Shown in pieces: positions 45,601 to 57,339 of a stretch of DNA of 64,000 bases (within the stretch, counting starts at the first letter, position 1; every line of letters begins with the position of its first letter). The translations under genes and the position numbers were made by a program. The notes under the pieces are model-generated. The model saw nothing but the letters and a program-made list of their open reading frames with translations, had not been told where the DNA came from and did no database searches. The DNA is from Pristionchus mayeri. Its lineage: Eukaryota; Nematoda; Chromadorea; Rhabditida; Neodiplogasteridae. The stretch covers positions 26,715,067 through 26,779,066 of the forward strand of contig BTRK01000002.1 of NCBI GenBank assembly GCA_036245805.1, in the 5' to 3' direction.

Positions 45601-48600
45601 TATTTGAACCACACAGCGACCAAGCGGAGTTTTGGAACTGTTGTTCTTTGGTACCTATTTTGGTGCTACCTTACTAAAGGCAGCGCCATTTGTTTTTGCC
45701 CCTCTTCGATTTCTCTCATTTTTTCACAAAAGTTATGCACATACATGTACTATCAATCGCCCATTATGGCTTTGTGCAGAAAATCCGATTTTCAGGGACA
45801 GGTAATTTTGGGCCGACCCGACCACCCCGCACTGGGACGTACACCATGAATGACAAGTTGAATATAAAAGTTGTAGAGAAAGGTTTTAGCTTTCTTTCTA
45901 AACAAAGAACGAGTTTCTATCGTCATTTTAAACGGAGTTATTGTCATTTAAGTGGGCTCGATTTGACCCCTGAAAAGTGAATGACCCATCTTTGGACTTC
46001 TGAATCTCGACGATGACGACCGATATCAAAATTCTGACAACGCAATTTGAAAGAGCATCATTTGAAATACTTTACGCAAAATTTTCAGCCAAATTAATTG
46101 ATTTTGAATTCTACCGCCGCTGAGTAGGCAATTCTCTCGCGATTCCTCTCATATACATTTGTTTTATGAATTTGGGAACAAAATCCATGGGAACTATTGT
46201 TTGAAACAAGCTGTTTTCAAATCTGAATAATTCGTGAACCCTAGTGGAATAATTTTGGAAAATAATTGTGTTTTTCTAGCATGTAATCGTTCCCGAGGTA
46301 GCTAGCAACGTGAAAGTAGTCGGCAGCAAGGCTCATCGGACCATTTTCGTACCTAGTCTTAAAGGTTTGTTTTTTCCACTCCTGATCGACAATCCAGCGT
46401 CATTTGAAATTACATATAGTAATTGGCATGCATCTGAAATCGTAGCGCTAAATCCAGATAGAATTTTCATACAATTTGCCAGCTTGCTCTTGGAAATAGC
46501 TCTCATCATTCCTCTCACTATACGACTACAAATAGCGAGATATGAGAGGATATTCTAGGCAGAAAAGACTCTAGATGTAAATGCTCTCAGTTTTCAATGA
46601 TCGTCTGATCCAACTTCGAGAGAATAAGCCATATTGTTTCTCAGGCAATCCGCTCAACTCGATGCTCCTCCACACGGATCCACTGGCTCCCGTCGATATG
46701 CGCGATGCAGTCTTCATCCAGAACATGACCATCGTAGCTGAGGAGATTTGTGCAGGCAAGGACTAATTGTTTATGTTGGTTGTTTTCTGGGTCCATCACA
46801 AACCAATTACGTCATGAGAATTTGAGCGGTACTCAAAGCGTATCTCTATCGGTTGGAATTTGTAATTTATTCCGTGATAGATAATGAATTTTCACTATTC
46901 TTTTATTTTCAGATCTAATTGCTGGCTATGACTACTGGATGGAACTGAAGAGAGAGGGCGGATACGATGTGGGCATAGCGGAGGTTACACTTTAATTGTT
47001 TTCCTTTTCAATTAATAATTAACTTGTAGAACTTTCACGCGTTTGGCATAATGGAGCTGCTGAAAGTAAAGCAAGCGATATTGTTCGTTCCAGGTAACAG
47101 CAGTTTCCCTCAATTCCAACAATTTCAATCACAATTGTTTTGTATCGTCAAACAATATGCAACGACATGAATAATTGACGTTTTAGGTGCGCGTTCATCA
47201 GCTATCTCGAGACTGATTGCAAATATCCCCGCTCCTCCGAGTATCATGCCCGGTGGGTTTGAGAGTAGAAATCGAGTTCACAGACATCCATGCGTTGAAA
47301 AATCTTGTACGGCGTTGAATAATCTTTATCGATTTGAAGAATATCTTTTAACCATGATAGACTAAATCGAAGTATACAAAGTTCATATTCAGACGCCTTC
47401 TTCTCTTCCCTTTCAATCTCTCCTTCTCTCCTCTCCTTCCCTCAACGTGCCTTCTCTCTCGCTGCATCGATCGCTACGAGCCAAATGCTGGATATGCACT
47501 TGGATCGAGAGGCAAGTTGATCTTTGGACTCTGAGAAGAATGGTGATCATTAGATCTAAACAATGGGCGTGAAGACTGCATCTAGGCAAGGATAGAATTC
47601 ATAATCGATCATTGTCTCAGGACGCGCTCCTTCGAGCTCACTGGCCTCAGCTCTCTCCCCTTCGTCAGTCCCTCTCTCGAATCGCCCTTATCCTTGAGAA
47701 CACCTATCCGCTGCTGTCCCCTCCACAGTACAGAACGCATCAGGTCACTTCTAATCTCACTCATGATCTCACAATTCGATTTTTTTTTTGAGATGTTCGA
47801 GCATTTTTCAAAAACATATTTCAGATCGTGCCCATCGGCGGTCTCACAGTTGACTCCTCTCTCGGGGAAGTGGATGATGAAATTACGAGGTTGGAGTTCT
47901 GTCTCGCTTTCCGATAGTCATTGCATTATCCAGGTTGCTAGATGAAACTGATGGAGACACTGTCGTCATCTACTTATCCTCTATCGACACCGCGAAAAAG
48001 CTGTCGAGGAAACTCAAGGATATCATCATGTGGGTAGTCAAGTTTCGACATTAACGTGCTCGTACATTACTTCAATTTATATTCAAGTTTTCTACAGAGA
48101 CGCAATCTCATCTCTGCCCAACGTGACGTTTCTCTGGAGAATTGATATGGAGAGTGAGGGGAATCACCCGCCCAATCTCCGTACCTTCTCTGCCTCAATG
48201 AAGACCGTGCTAGGCCATCCGAGAGTGAGAGCAGTTCTGTGTGATATGGATGCAACCACGTACCATGAGGGTGAGATTACTGATACACCTGAATTTTCTG
48301 CAAATCATTATCCAATTAGCTGTGTTTTTAAACTAAAATTTGAAAAAAATTGCTTATATTTTTTTTGTATAATTGAACGTAATGAATGTACTATCAATAT
48401 TGAATAATACGTTGAACTGAACACAATTTCGCTTTTCAGTTTCCTTCTCGGGCGTGCCTCTCATCGCTCTTCCACTACAAGGCGATCAATCCCACCATAC
48501 TTCAGCTGGCATTTCCAGAGGAACGACAGTACTACTAGATAGAGATACAGTGACAGCCCGGAATGTCACCATGGCCATCAACAGAGCTCTTTCAGATCAG

Positions 48601-49871
48601 AGGTAGCATATTTTTCCGAAAAGGCGAGGCTTAGGAAATGTCGCTTGCAGCATCTCTACGGAAGCTACTACGTTGGCGAAGCAACTGAGACGCTGGCCTC
48701 ATCGGCCGTCAGACACGCTGGTCAAGCACGTGGATTACGTAGCCGAGTACGGTAGGAAACCTTGCTTAGTTGATCGATAACTGATTTTCAGGGCGCCCAC
48801 TTGGCTTGGAGTTTGCTCAGGTGCCTCTCTGGGCTTACTACTGCTTGGATATTCTTATTCCACTATTGATCGTCCTTCTGCTATTGATTTACAAGATAAT
48901 GCGACTGTGGATCGGCGGATACTATCAGATATTCCTGAAAATAAAGAAGTGAGTGCCATAATTTGAATAGGTGGTGAAATAAAGTGTCTCCTCGACTGGT
49001 CAAAATCACTGACATAGTTTTGATAGTAATGCTGCCACATTCTCGTCTGAAAAATCACATGAAAATCGAATGGATAATGAAAAGGAACATGCATTCTCTG
49101 AAAAACGTTCAGAACATTTATTCTCGACTTTTTTTAGAAACGTTGAGAAGAAACGTGCACTCGAAGGATTGAGCGAGGAGGAGGAGGACGAGGACGAGGA
49201 TCCAGAGTGAGTCCTTCATTCAAATTCTAATTCTTCGAGATATTCATCTTTAAGAGAGCCGCATCATCGGGATTCTCACAGCAATCACTCACATTCCCAT
49301 GGTGGCCACGGACATTCTCATGAGGTGAATGACTATTAGGATTCGATCAAATTCCGATTCAAATAGGTGTCATCATAACCTCACGCCCATAATGGAAACT
49401 AGCTCATCTCCTTTCCACATATTCGTACCCATTATCAGACGACACCTTGATTGCCATCTTCATTTTGAGGAGTCTTTCACTGTGGAGTAAAAATAATGCT
49501 TGCAGCCAGCCGACTGCGACTGCTGGCGACACGATCCGGGAGTGATCGAGCTGCAGAGGGCGATGAGTGGACAGCAGCCTGTGCAACAACTGCAGCATAG
49601 AGTGGGATTACGTTGATGATGAGGGCATTATTGGATTCGCTGAACTCTAAAGGACGGATGAAAATATAGAAGTTGTGAAAAAAAGATTGTGACAACAATG
49701 CATTTGTATCGCTAAATTATTTGGGCACTAACATGGGAGCAGTGATGTGAGCACTCTGAATGAGTACAATGCAATTTTCAGACGCAGCAGCAATCACTTG
49801 TTAGAGAAGACGCTGCGAAAGATTTGAGAAAGAGGAAGAAGCAAGTGTCATTCGACGATGGGAACGGATGA
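42636..49871 (+). CDS. UDP-glycosyltransferase-like membrane protein
   Basis: UGTs transfer sugars from UDP-sugars to small lipophilic compounds in the ER lumen. My 18-exon model joins in frame to 622 codons. It has a signal peptide (MVSLTQLLVFLLLRVGNA), a UGT N-terminal strand (HKILVFNPTYSSSRVHF), DYWMELKREGGYDVGIAE, then the donor-site region TFLWRIDMESEG, LGHPRVRAVLCDMDATTYHE and FSGVPLIALPLQGDQS, a luminal linker and a C-terminal membrane helix (YYCLDILIPLLIVLLLLIY). Two expected features are missing: the catalytic His of the SH motif (SR here) and the HGG of the signature (CDMD here); the later DQ is kept. After the helix there is an unusual tail of about 95 residues: acidic (SEEEEDEDEDPE), His-rich (HSNHSHSHGGHGHSHE), then Gln-rich and basic. 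Two introns appear to use GC donors (after 46755 and 47511). Intron 1 is 3.5 kb because of a palindromic insertion. Possibly a non-catalytic UGT relative. Confidence 0.8.
43483..44395. mobile_element. mariner-type MITE
   Basis: 913 bp bounded by TTAGGTTGTTGCAAAAGTCC and its exact complement, flanked by TA on both sides. The uninterrupted target (GTAGCTATAACAC) survives in the opposite palindrome arm near 45550, which proves insertion and the TA duplication. No transposase frame of note. Confidence 0.9.
44410..44725. mobile_element. 316-bp foldback element
   Basis: GGTGCTGTCAGTGTCACCC and its complement bound a near-perfect inverted repeat about 150 bp per arm (CTAGAGGGG, GAGGGGGAGACG in both). 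The opposite palindrome arm lacks it (TTTAATTGGTC), so it is an insertion into the left arm. Confidence 0.82.
44993..45175. repeat. GC-rich hairpin at the palindrome core
   Basis: About 80-bp arms (GAGGGGAGGAAGAGGGAGG outwards, TCTAGCCCGTTTCTT inwards) around an 18-20 nt loop at about 45075-45093. A 19-bp direct duplication, TTTTAGAGGGGAGGAAGAG, sits just outside the left arm (from 44970). Confidence 0.85.
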
Positions 49872-50209
49872 GATCGGATAATGACGTGACGAAATATATC
49901 ATAAATTGATTACGATGTATGCGAGAATTGTGAGTGATGTATTCTAATTAATTAGATAAATTAGTTTTACTTAGTACAACTTCTTGAACATCGGACGAAC
50001 CTTTAATTGCGCTTTTGAAGAGCAAGCGATAATCCGTTAAGTTTTTTTCTCTGTGTATGTCCACTTTAGTTTAGAGACCAAAAACTGAACAGCTTGGTAA
50101 TAAATAAAGTAGAATTCGGCTCTCACGACAAGGTGACTTATGCGAGAAGCTAATATGTATTTGTATCAATGGACAACGAATACTGATATATAATAATTTG
50201 TGTCTTCGT

Positions 50210-51707
50210 TCAGTTAATGAACACCTTTTCTGTTTTGCGGATAGGTCCGCGACATTTCGGGCATGACGTCATGCTATTGGCTTGGGATGCCTCGAGACAA
50301 TCTTCGCACATTGCAAGGTGTTTGCAGTCGTAGAAGAGAATGTTCGGCTGAAAAAAGACGTCTTTCATTGCAATTTGTATCACATTATATACACAGAAAA
50401 GCATTCAAATAAACATTGTTGTTTTCGAATAACTTATATTTTGGTAAACTAACGCTTTTCTCCAGACATATAATGCAGAGGGTTCTTGATACGCTTGGGC
50501 TCCTGTCTCTTTCCTGAAATAATTTATATGTGCAACAGGGAATAAATGAACAGCTGATAAGTTTTGCATTGTTTTAGAATGAAAAAAGTGGGCTCACTTC
50601 GACTGATCCACTACCAGTTTCCACTTCGTCCCTTGCACTGTCCATGTTTTCGAGTTCCTCAAAGTTCGAGTTTATTCAAAGGTGACAAAGCGTTGAAAGC
50701 ACGAGTCACAATATTAAATGATTCAGGTGCTTACTTCGATAAGACTTGCATTAATTGCAATGCCATGGTGATCCATGTCGCTAAAAAGTTCCTGAATGTC
50801 GCCCTGTTAGTTCAAATAAAATGTTTTCCAATGCATTTTGTGAGAATGAGATTCGTTTTTTTAGGAAAATGCTCAGCATTGACAGGCTATTATTTCCACA
50901 AGGAAACACTCACTTGAACGATTTCATTCATCGTGATGTCGTCCATTTGACCGTTTTCGAACAGGCTCTAAAAATGTTTACCAAGTTATGCAAATTTTGA
51001 TGTTATCACTTTAATGATTTCATTTCTCATTGCTCGCTCTTTCCGCTTATCCTCGTCCTCTGCTAGATGAGTAATTTGAAGATTTCGAAATTCATATCTC
51101 CATCGTTTTTTTACCACTTTTCTCGAACGATCAATATATTGTACTAAGGAAGCGAATGAGTTGATCGCAATCGATAAATTTTTTAAAAAAAGGAAAGATT
51201 TGCACTCATTTCTTCCTCTTCCTCGACGATTTCATCGTCTGATTTTCCGTCCTCGTACGAGATAAACGCGAAAATCACGATGAATAATCCAAGATACGAA
51301 AGAAAAGAAGATCCGAGCTGAGGAAAATGGAAACATTATCTAGCATTCAGGTATTGTTTCTGGGTTTTTACGCTTAGAATCTGGGATTGTCGAAGGCCGA
51401 CCACAATCATAAATGCAACACATTTAACAAAAATGCGTGTACGATGAACACAAATTATTCAACGATAATTGGCACTCAAGCAACTCACATATCCGAAAGG
51501 GAAGCAGATTAGGGATGTGATCACTGCACTGAAGCAAACAGCGACGATGTTTCCGAGAATAGTTGCCATCGGGCACGCTCTATCTGTATACAGAAGAATC
51601 ATCAATAATCTCGAGATGAAGACAATAATTTTGAACTTTTGAGCAGCAGAAAAACGGCGAGAATCTGAATTGAGACCAAAGGGAGAAAATCGGCAAAGAC
51701 GCTCCAC
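50210..51707 (-). CDS. Membrane-anchored RING-finger protein, approximate model
   Basis: The C-terminal exons are clear: 50513-50454 (ERDRSPSVSRTLCIICLEKS) and 50347-50210 (PNILFYDCKHLAMCEDC, SCPKCRGPIRKTEKVFIN, stop) form a C3HC4 RING closely similar to that of the gene at 39840-42048. Upstream minus-strand exons are less sure: about 51707-51489 (hydrophobic, RLLMILLY and NIVAVCFSAVITSLICFPFGY), about 51320-51210 (YLGLFIVIFAFISYEDG then an acidic EIVEEEEEM run), EDEDKRKERAMRNEIIK near 51050, SLFENGQMDDITMNEIVQ near 50950 and GDIQELFSDMDHHGIAI near 50800. The hydrophobic segments suggest two or three membrane helices with the RING in the cytosol. Probably an E3 ligase paralogue. Confidence 0.65.
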
Positions 51708-51899
51708 GCTAAATTTCTTATCACTCGATAAGCCAGCACGCAGTGACTCCGATCGTTACAGATAGTACTGCAATATATTTTGAAACGAACCTGTTTTGAT
51801 AGTGCATGTTTCGAAATAAGTAAGAACAGTTAATATTTTACCCATTTTGTCAAAACTCTTCAAATGAAATATTTTGTATAAGGAAGATGAGGACCACTG

Positions 51900-52550
51900 T
51901 TTTACCTATGGGATGTGATTAAACCATAATTGACCATATCAATAACCATATTTTATGACACTATACAATTAGAGTCATCACTCGGATGGGCTGATGTGGA
52001 TCGCTATGCCGAGTTTCGAAATGCCGAGAAGACGTGAGAATCGATGCGAGGCTATCAGCTCAATTCGATAATGCCATCTGTTGGATACGATCATGTATGC
52101 CCCATGTGTGTGCAGTGTTTACTTTCGTGTGCGTCCACATTTTACCCTTTTTAATAATGGTTCAAGTTCGCTGTTGCACCAGATATACTTTACAAGTTAT
52201 TTATGCGCTAAGCGACGAAGAACTATCGAAGTGCGCTAACTCGAGAGATCAAGTTGCTTCTCGATCACTAGTCAAGCAAGTTGCTAGTCGAGCCCAGAAT
52301 TGGCTCGACTCCATTTCGCCTGCCTTCTTCTAGTGGCATTCCGTCCAAGGTCGAGGGAACTTCACGGATGCCCTTGCTTTTCTTCAGATTCTCTCATCTC
52401 ATCCACCGAATTTGACATTCAATACTTCTTCATTCCATTCCCCTCCCCTTATTGGCCACGGTATTTTCGTTAGGCATGTTCGGTGATTCAGCATGCTCAT
52501 TTAGGTGATGAGGATACTATAAAATGATCACAATGCCAGGGCCTTCACGT
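51900..52550. repeat. Promoter-like segment, copy A
   Basis: 52135-52550 resembles 53007-53400: shared phrases include TCTAGTGGCATT/TCTAGTCTAGG-type text, CTTATTGGCCACGG, TTCGTTAGGC and especially TACTATAAAATGATC (52515) followed by AATGCCAGG. No coding exon follows this copy. It looks like a duplicated 5' flank of the secreted peptide gene downstream. Confidence 0.5.
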
Positions 52551-52561
52551 TACCATTATAA

Positions 52562-52994
52562 GGGGGCGGACAAAACGGCAACGACCAAAACGGCAACAGA
52601 GAACAACTCGGTTGGGAGACCTTCTAAAAAGTTGGGAGTACCGTATTCAATCAATACTACCGTACCACCATCACCTACCGTAACCAGTTCCTTGAGTCAG
52701 ATTCAGTTCATTGGGTCAAATATGTTTCTAAAATGATCTGAAGTATCACAAAATGATAATTGCATAGTCAGGGATATGACAAGCTACTGCAGGATCATTT
52801 TCACATCGATTTGGAAATTGTATAAAAATATTTGACCCATGGAACTGAATCTGACCCGAGGAACTGGTTACGGTAGATGATGGTACTACTGTAGTATTGA
52901 TTGAATACGGTACTCCCAACTTCTTAGAAGGTCTCTCAAGCAAGTTGTGCTATGTTGCCGTTTTGGTCGTTGCCGTTTTGTCCGCCCCCCCCCC
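52562..52994. mobile_element. hAT-like MITE
   Basis: 433 bp with termini GGGGGCGGACAAAACGGCAA and its complement, flanked by a perfect 8-bp duplication CATTATAA (52554-52561, 52995-53002). The interior folds back on itself and contains the TACCGTA-type repeat text seen at 5400-5640. It separates the two promoter-like copies. Confidence 0.88.
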
Positions 52995-53006
52995 CATTAT
53001 AATGAT

Positions 53007-53400
53007 GGCTCAAGCCTGTTTTTGTTTCTGCTAATTTTTTTTACAAGCAGATTTTAATGAGCAAAACAAGCTGCTACCCCTTCACCAGGCAAGCACTAGT
53101 GATGCGCTAAACCACACAATTACGAGAATGGAGAGAAATTATCACACTCGCAGTCGCTCGAGAGATCAATTCGAATGGCTCGATTCCATTTCGCCTATCA
53201 TGATCTAGATGCTTCTAGTCTAGGGCAGCTCTACGGGTACCGCCCTTATATTCCGCTTCTCTCCTATCATCGACAGAATAGAAGTTCGACATCCAATCTC
53301 CTTCTCAATTTGCTTCCTCTTATTGGTCACGGTGTCTTCATTCGGAATGCTTTCTTGTCTCCGTTCGATGGTACTATAAAATGATCTAAATGCCAAGGTT
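53007..53400. repeat. Promoter-like segment, copy B
   Basis: The copy nearer the peptide gene, with TACTATAAAATGATC at 53372 and AATGCCAAGG after it. Similarity to copy A is patchy outside these blocks. Confidence 0.5.
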
Positions 53401-53470
53401 GTTCTTCGGCAAGTTCGTTTCAGTCACAGTTCGCGATCAAGAGATGGGGAGATGAGGTGGAACCGAGGGG

Positions 53471-53477
53471 ATAAAAG
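53471..53477 (+). promoter_or_regulatory. TATA-like element of the peptide gene
   Basis: GGGGATAAAAGG lies about 50 bp before the start codon at 53527, a sensible distance for a short 5' leader. Confidence 0.4.
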
Positions 53478-53526
53478 GAAGGTAGGAGAGGGAATTGCTC
53501 CTTTCACTTGACCCGTACGAGCAGAG

Positions 53527-54213
53527 ATGAAGTCCGCGATACTCTTACTGCTATCGATTATGATGCTGATAAATGTGGTTTACGGTGAGCTAATTGCTTC
53601 ATATTTTTGGTAGAATCTGATTTTGAACGTTTTTCCTCGTACGCACAACGTACTTGACTCTTTTACAACAAAAGAGTGTTAAGAATTAAAACATCATCAT
53701 CGTTATAAATAGGTCAGTACTACGGCAACTACGGGTACGGTAACTACGGAGGATACGGTGGATACGGTGGATACTACCCGTATGGTTACAACCCTTGGAA
53801 ATTTGGAGGACGAAACTTCTACAACTTGCAAGGACGCCGCTGCGACATTACCGACATTGCGTTAGGTAACTAGATTTATGTGTGCCTTTCGATTTGGACT
53901 GCGAATCTCCTCTCATTTATCTCATAGATCTCTTATTTGAGCTTTGAAATAGCTCTGCTTTATCTTACCGATCAAACAAAGAAAAGTTTATGTGAATAAT
54001 CATAATTCGATCACATTTTGTATAATATGCAAATTCATCTGTATCAGAACTAGGTCGGCTGAGAATTATTTTGTAATGCGCCCTTTGATATACCAAAGCA
54101 CAAAAGTTCTCATCCGACCTAGTGCCACATCTCATCTATCAGTTTTTATAATATGCAGTCTTAATATTTCAGGTCTGGGCGACTGTGCTAACCATCCTCT
54201 CTCCCGCGGTTAA
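53527..54213 (+). CDS. Small secreted Gly/Tyr-rich peptide (YGGY type)
   Basis: Three exons, 53527-53584, 53713-53865 and 54173-54213, join in frame to 83 residues. Signal peptide MKSAILLLLSIMMLINVVYG, then QYYGNYGYGNYGGYGGYGGYY, a short PWKFGGRNFYNLQGRR region and a tail with two cysteines (RRCDITDIALG and LGDCANHPLSRG) that could form one disulfide. YGGYG-rich secreted peptides in nematodes include infection-induced epidermal peptides of the NLP/CNC kind; membership is inference only. Splice sites GTGAGC/AATAG, GTAACT/TTTCAG. A TATA-like box and duplicated upstream segments suggest a regulated gene. Confidence 0.75.
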
Positions 54214-54219
54214 AAGTTG

Positions 54220-54940
54220 CCCATTTTTGACCATTTTAAATTACGTCGAGACATGTTCTCAGAATAAAATTATTCATTGTTGTTGCTAAGTATCTTGATG
54301 ACAAATGTTTTACTTTGGAAAATAGACTATGGTCGCCGTATCTTTGGCTTAGCACACCCGTCATTGTAGCCTGGTCATTCCTGTTCTGCAAATCGTGAGT
54401 AATAAATCACTACTCAACTCCCAATTCAACTCCCCCGAACTCATAGAATCGATCTTCACATCGTTCTCCCTTTCTCTCTCATCACTCTTCTATCCAAGTA
54501 ATGTATAGTGATACCTCACTGAGGAGCGCATTTTGGAAATATGCTGTGAAATTTCATTTGGTAAAAATCCCATGTAAAGAAAGTGATCCTACACGAGTGC
54601 GTATCGAGTTTCAGTATATTCGAAGAAGTTGCTTTGGGAGATTTCTTAAATTCAGTATTTCGAAAACTGCGCAAAATTCAATCAGTTTTTCTGAATGCGA
54701 AATAACATTTATTCCAAAATAGAGCCAGCATGACCTGTTTAGATCAATCAGTATGATTTTTTCTTGACGACATTAGGAAACTGCAGTTTGTATTACAAAT
54801 AACTGTCAAGATGCGAACGTAATGGGAGGTTTATGTAGAGGAGAAGTCACGTGAGGAGACACATACGAAATATCAGATCAAGGCAATGCAATATCACGAT
54901 TTTTATGAGTTTGAAAAGTTAGTTGTAGGTTTTTCTTAAT
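54220..54940. other. No gene seen
   Basis: Intergenic. One 74-codon frame near 54501-54722 has no splice context or motif and is not called. Confidence 0.5.
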
Positions 54941-56497
54941 TTAGTTTATTTGAAATTTGCGATTAAAGCCTCTTGATTGCATAACTGGCATTACGTTGCC
55001 AGTATCATTCATTCCATTCAATTTTTCGAAGTGGAAATGAACTGTTGTACGATATTGTCGGGGAGTTTGCATCATCCTCATATCGACTTCACTGGAATGT
55101 AAGTCATGTGTAATTGTATCCCACTCGTTCATTGTTTTGCCAAGAATTACATCTGTATTCGTGATTCCATATAGGTGAACATCGGTGATTAACCCGATTT
55201 TGCACATCTCTATCACAAACTTTTCTGAAATTGTAATAATAATAGTATCTAAGAAAAGCAGTTAATGATTATACTTAATGTGTCGAGGTCGAATTTAAAA
55301 ACCGAAATAAAGATATAGCGGACGCCATTTATCTGACAAAGTTGTTGCATATGCTTTCTGGACTCATATCAATTGACAATTTTATACGCTCGATTTAGTT
55401 TAAATGTAATCAAACTGTTGCTTACATTGAATACTTGTCCAGCGTGTGATCGCAAAATTCAAGTCGACGTATTTTGACTCCTCTCAGTGTCTGCATAATA
55501 GCACTTCGTCGTGCTTTAACGTGAGTTCCCATTGAGCAATTCTCCAACTTTTTTTTGTGCGTAAATTTTTTCGATGTGCGTAAATTTCGAAAAGAAACGA
55601 TCGATTTTTCTTCTCTCTTTCCACTCGGGAATTGTGAACAATGCACATGCCAAGACTCTGTTCGTAGCTACAATCATTGAAATGACCAAGACTTGAGCTC
55701 TGAGACGAGAAGCATGGGCGGCGATATCGTCTGATGCTGAGAGTGATGCACAAAAGGATCCCACATTTGCACCAATGAATCCAAGTGCTATGATCTTTAG
55801 GAAGTTTTGTGGCACGAAATTATTCGACATAGCTGACTTTCCACTTCGACTTTACCCTGAACCGGGCAAATTTACCCTGAAATATGCGCAATCTACAAAG
55901 CGACTGTTGAACTATTAAAGGAGGAGTAAACTCAAAATTCAATTTTTGAAGCTATCATATACACTGCCTTGAGCTCCACAACAATAAGAAGCTCCGAAAT
56001 TTTCAAATTGATATCTCCATTCCGAACAGAGCTATAGGTAGTTGGCTGGGAGCCAGATCAGGGAAATCTCAGGGAAGGGGGCGAGAAAGCACGCGACTTG
56101 AAGAGAGTGCGTCCCTAGGTGAAACATATTCCAACCGGGCGCGCGTTTTCATTTACTCCTCCTTGAAGTACTACTAAACTCACATCGTGAAGGTTATTGA
56201 AAACCGTAAGCCATTCACTGATACATTCGTTGGTTGAAACTCTCTCAGGAAGAATAGCGTAAATACGCACGCAACGACTGTCTATTTCGTGTTGTATTCT
56301 CCTCTCTTTATCATCTCCATAATATCCTGGCACTCCCCCGGGGTAGAAGTAGACGCGCTCCAAAGATACATTTCCAATAGGGCGAAATTCCAGAACAAGT
56401 CGATTCCACAAATGAGAAATCTGAATAACCATACCTGGTTTGTTATTAGTTGGAGTTAATCTCACCAATCTCATATCACTTGCAGATTTTGGTTCCA
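54941..56497 (-). CDS. Unrecognised multi-exon gene, faintly galectin-like
   Basis: Likely exons on the minus strand: MEPKSASDMRL (56497), about 56447-56185 (SHLWNRLVLEFRPIGNVSLERV, EIDSRCVRIYAILPERVS), about 55830-55710 (FLKIIALGFIGANVGSF, SASDDIAAHASRLRAQ), about 55690-55540 (CIVHNSRVEREKK, FLFEIYAHRKNLR) and about 55225-54941 (CKIGLITDVHLYGITNTDVILGK). DIAAHASRL, VHNSR and FLFEIYAH in this order and spacing recall galectin strands S3-S6, but the WG..E sugar-binding core is not evident. Start and exon joins are uncertain. It could also be an unrelated nematode-specific family. Confidence 0.35.
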
Positions 56498-57007
56498 TTC
56501 GAATGATTGTCCTAAATTAAATCCGGAATGAGCACGGAAAGGGCGAGGGGATCATTCATTTCGTTGATGAACGGCATCTGCACTAGCATACAAAAATGCA
56601 CGTACGAAGTGAGAATAATACAACGAAAAATGTGTTCGATGGATACCACATTGTGTGGAGGGGAGGATTCAGCGTTATTTGGCTTGCCGCCAAGAGTAAT
56701 TTGAAGCTATTCCTCACAGTAGCTCGGTTGGCAACAATGCGTATTGTACTAAGCAGTTCCTTTGAGTCATTTTTTTAAATTCATAAACTTCGAGATTCGT
56801 GAAAACAATCAAAAGGAAAATCATTGATGAAAATTTCTCTGTTCTGACTAAATGAAACGTGCTATATCGATAAGGAAAATGATACAATATCATCTGGAAG
56901 GCCACTTGCAAAATCTTGGAAACGATGATAGCTACCTTTGCATAAATCTTTCCATGATTCAATGGTACATAATCGTTCTATTCTTTTTCATCGTCACTAT
57001 CAGAAGT

Positions 57008-57333
57008 ATGATGCTGTTCCTTCTCCTGGTCTCTTCCTGTTCCCTCTCCGTGGCCTACTGGCAAATCAACGAGAAATCAGTTCTTCTGCCGAGGGATACC
57101 ACCGGATTCAGGCTCCTTGATGCACCAAAGCTCAGATTGGTATTGTTCCCTTATACCTTTGACAAAAGAAACCGGAGATATGTCGAGCGAGATACATTAT
57201 GAAAACGAATGCTCATAATATTCTCCAGGAGCTCCTGAAAGTCTCCGACAGAAATCTACGTGGATTTTCGTCAAAGAACCAGCCTTTCGTGCAGTCAGTC
57301 CATTCCTTCAAGCATATTACCAATTTATCATAA
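57008..57333 (+). CDS. Small secreted protein
   Basis: Two exons (57008-57139, 57229-57333) give 78 residues in frame. ATG follows AGAAGT; the signal peptide is MMLFLLLVSSCSLSVA. The mature part reads YWQINEKSVLLPRDTTGFRL and ends QSVHSFKHITNLS. No cysteines after the signal and no dibasic-spaced repeats; could be a peptide precursor or a short secreted factor. Family not recognised. Confidence 0.55.
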
Positions 57334-57339
57334 AATGGT

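Larger units (their letters stand above)
42871..46155. repeat. 3.3 kb nested palindrome in intron 1 of the UGT-like gene
   Basis: TATATGAGAGGAATCGCGAG at 42871 pairs with its complement ending at 46155; arms match inwards through 43480 and from 45550, then again from 44729 to 44990 with 45180-45548. The left arm is interrupted by two later insertions (43483-44395 and 44410-44725). The core is a separate long hairpin (44993-45175). No coding capacity is credible; open frames are arm translations. Confidence 0.9.
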
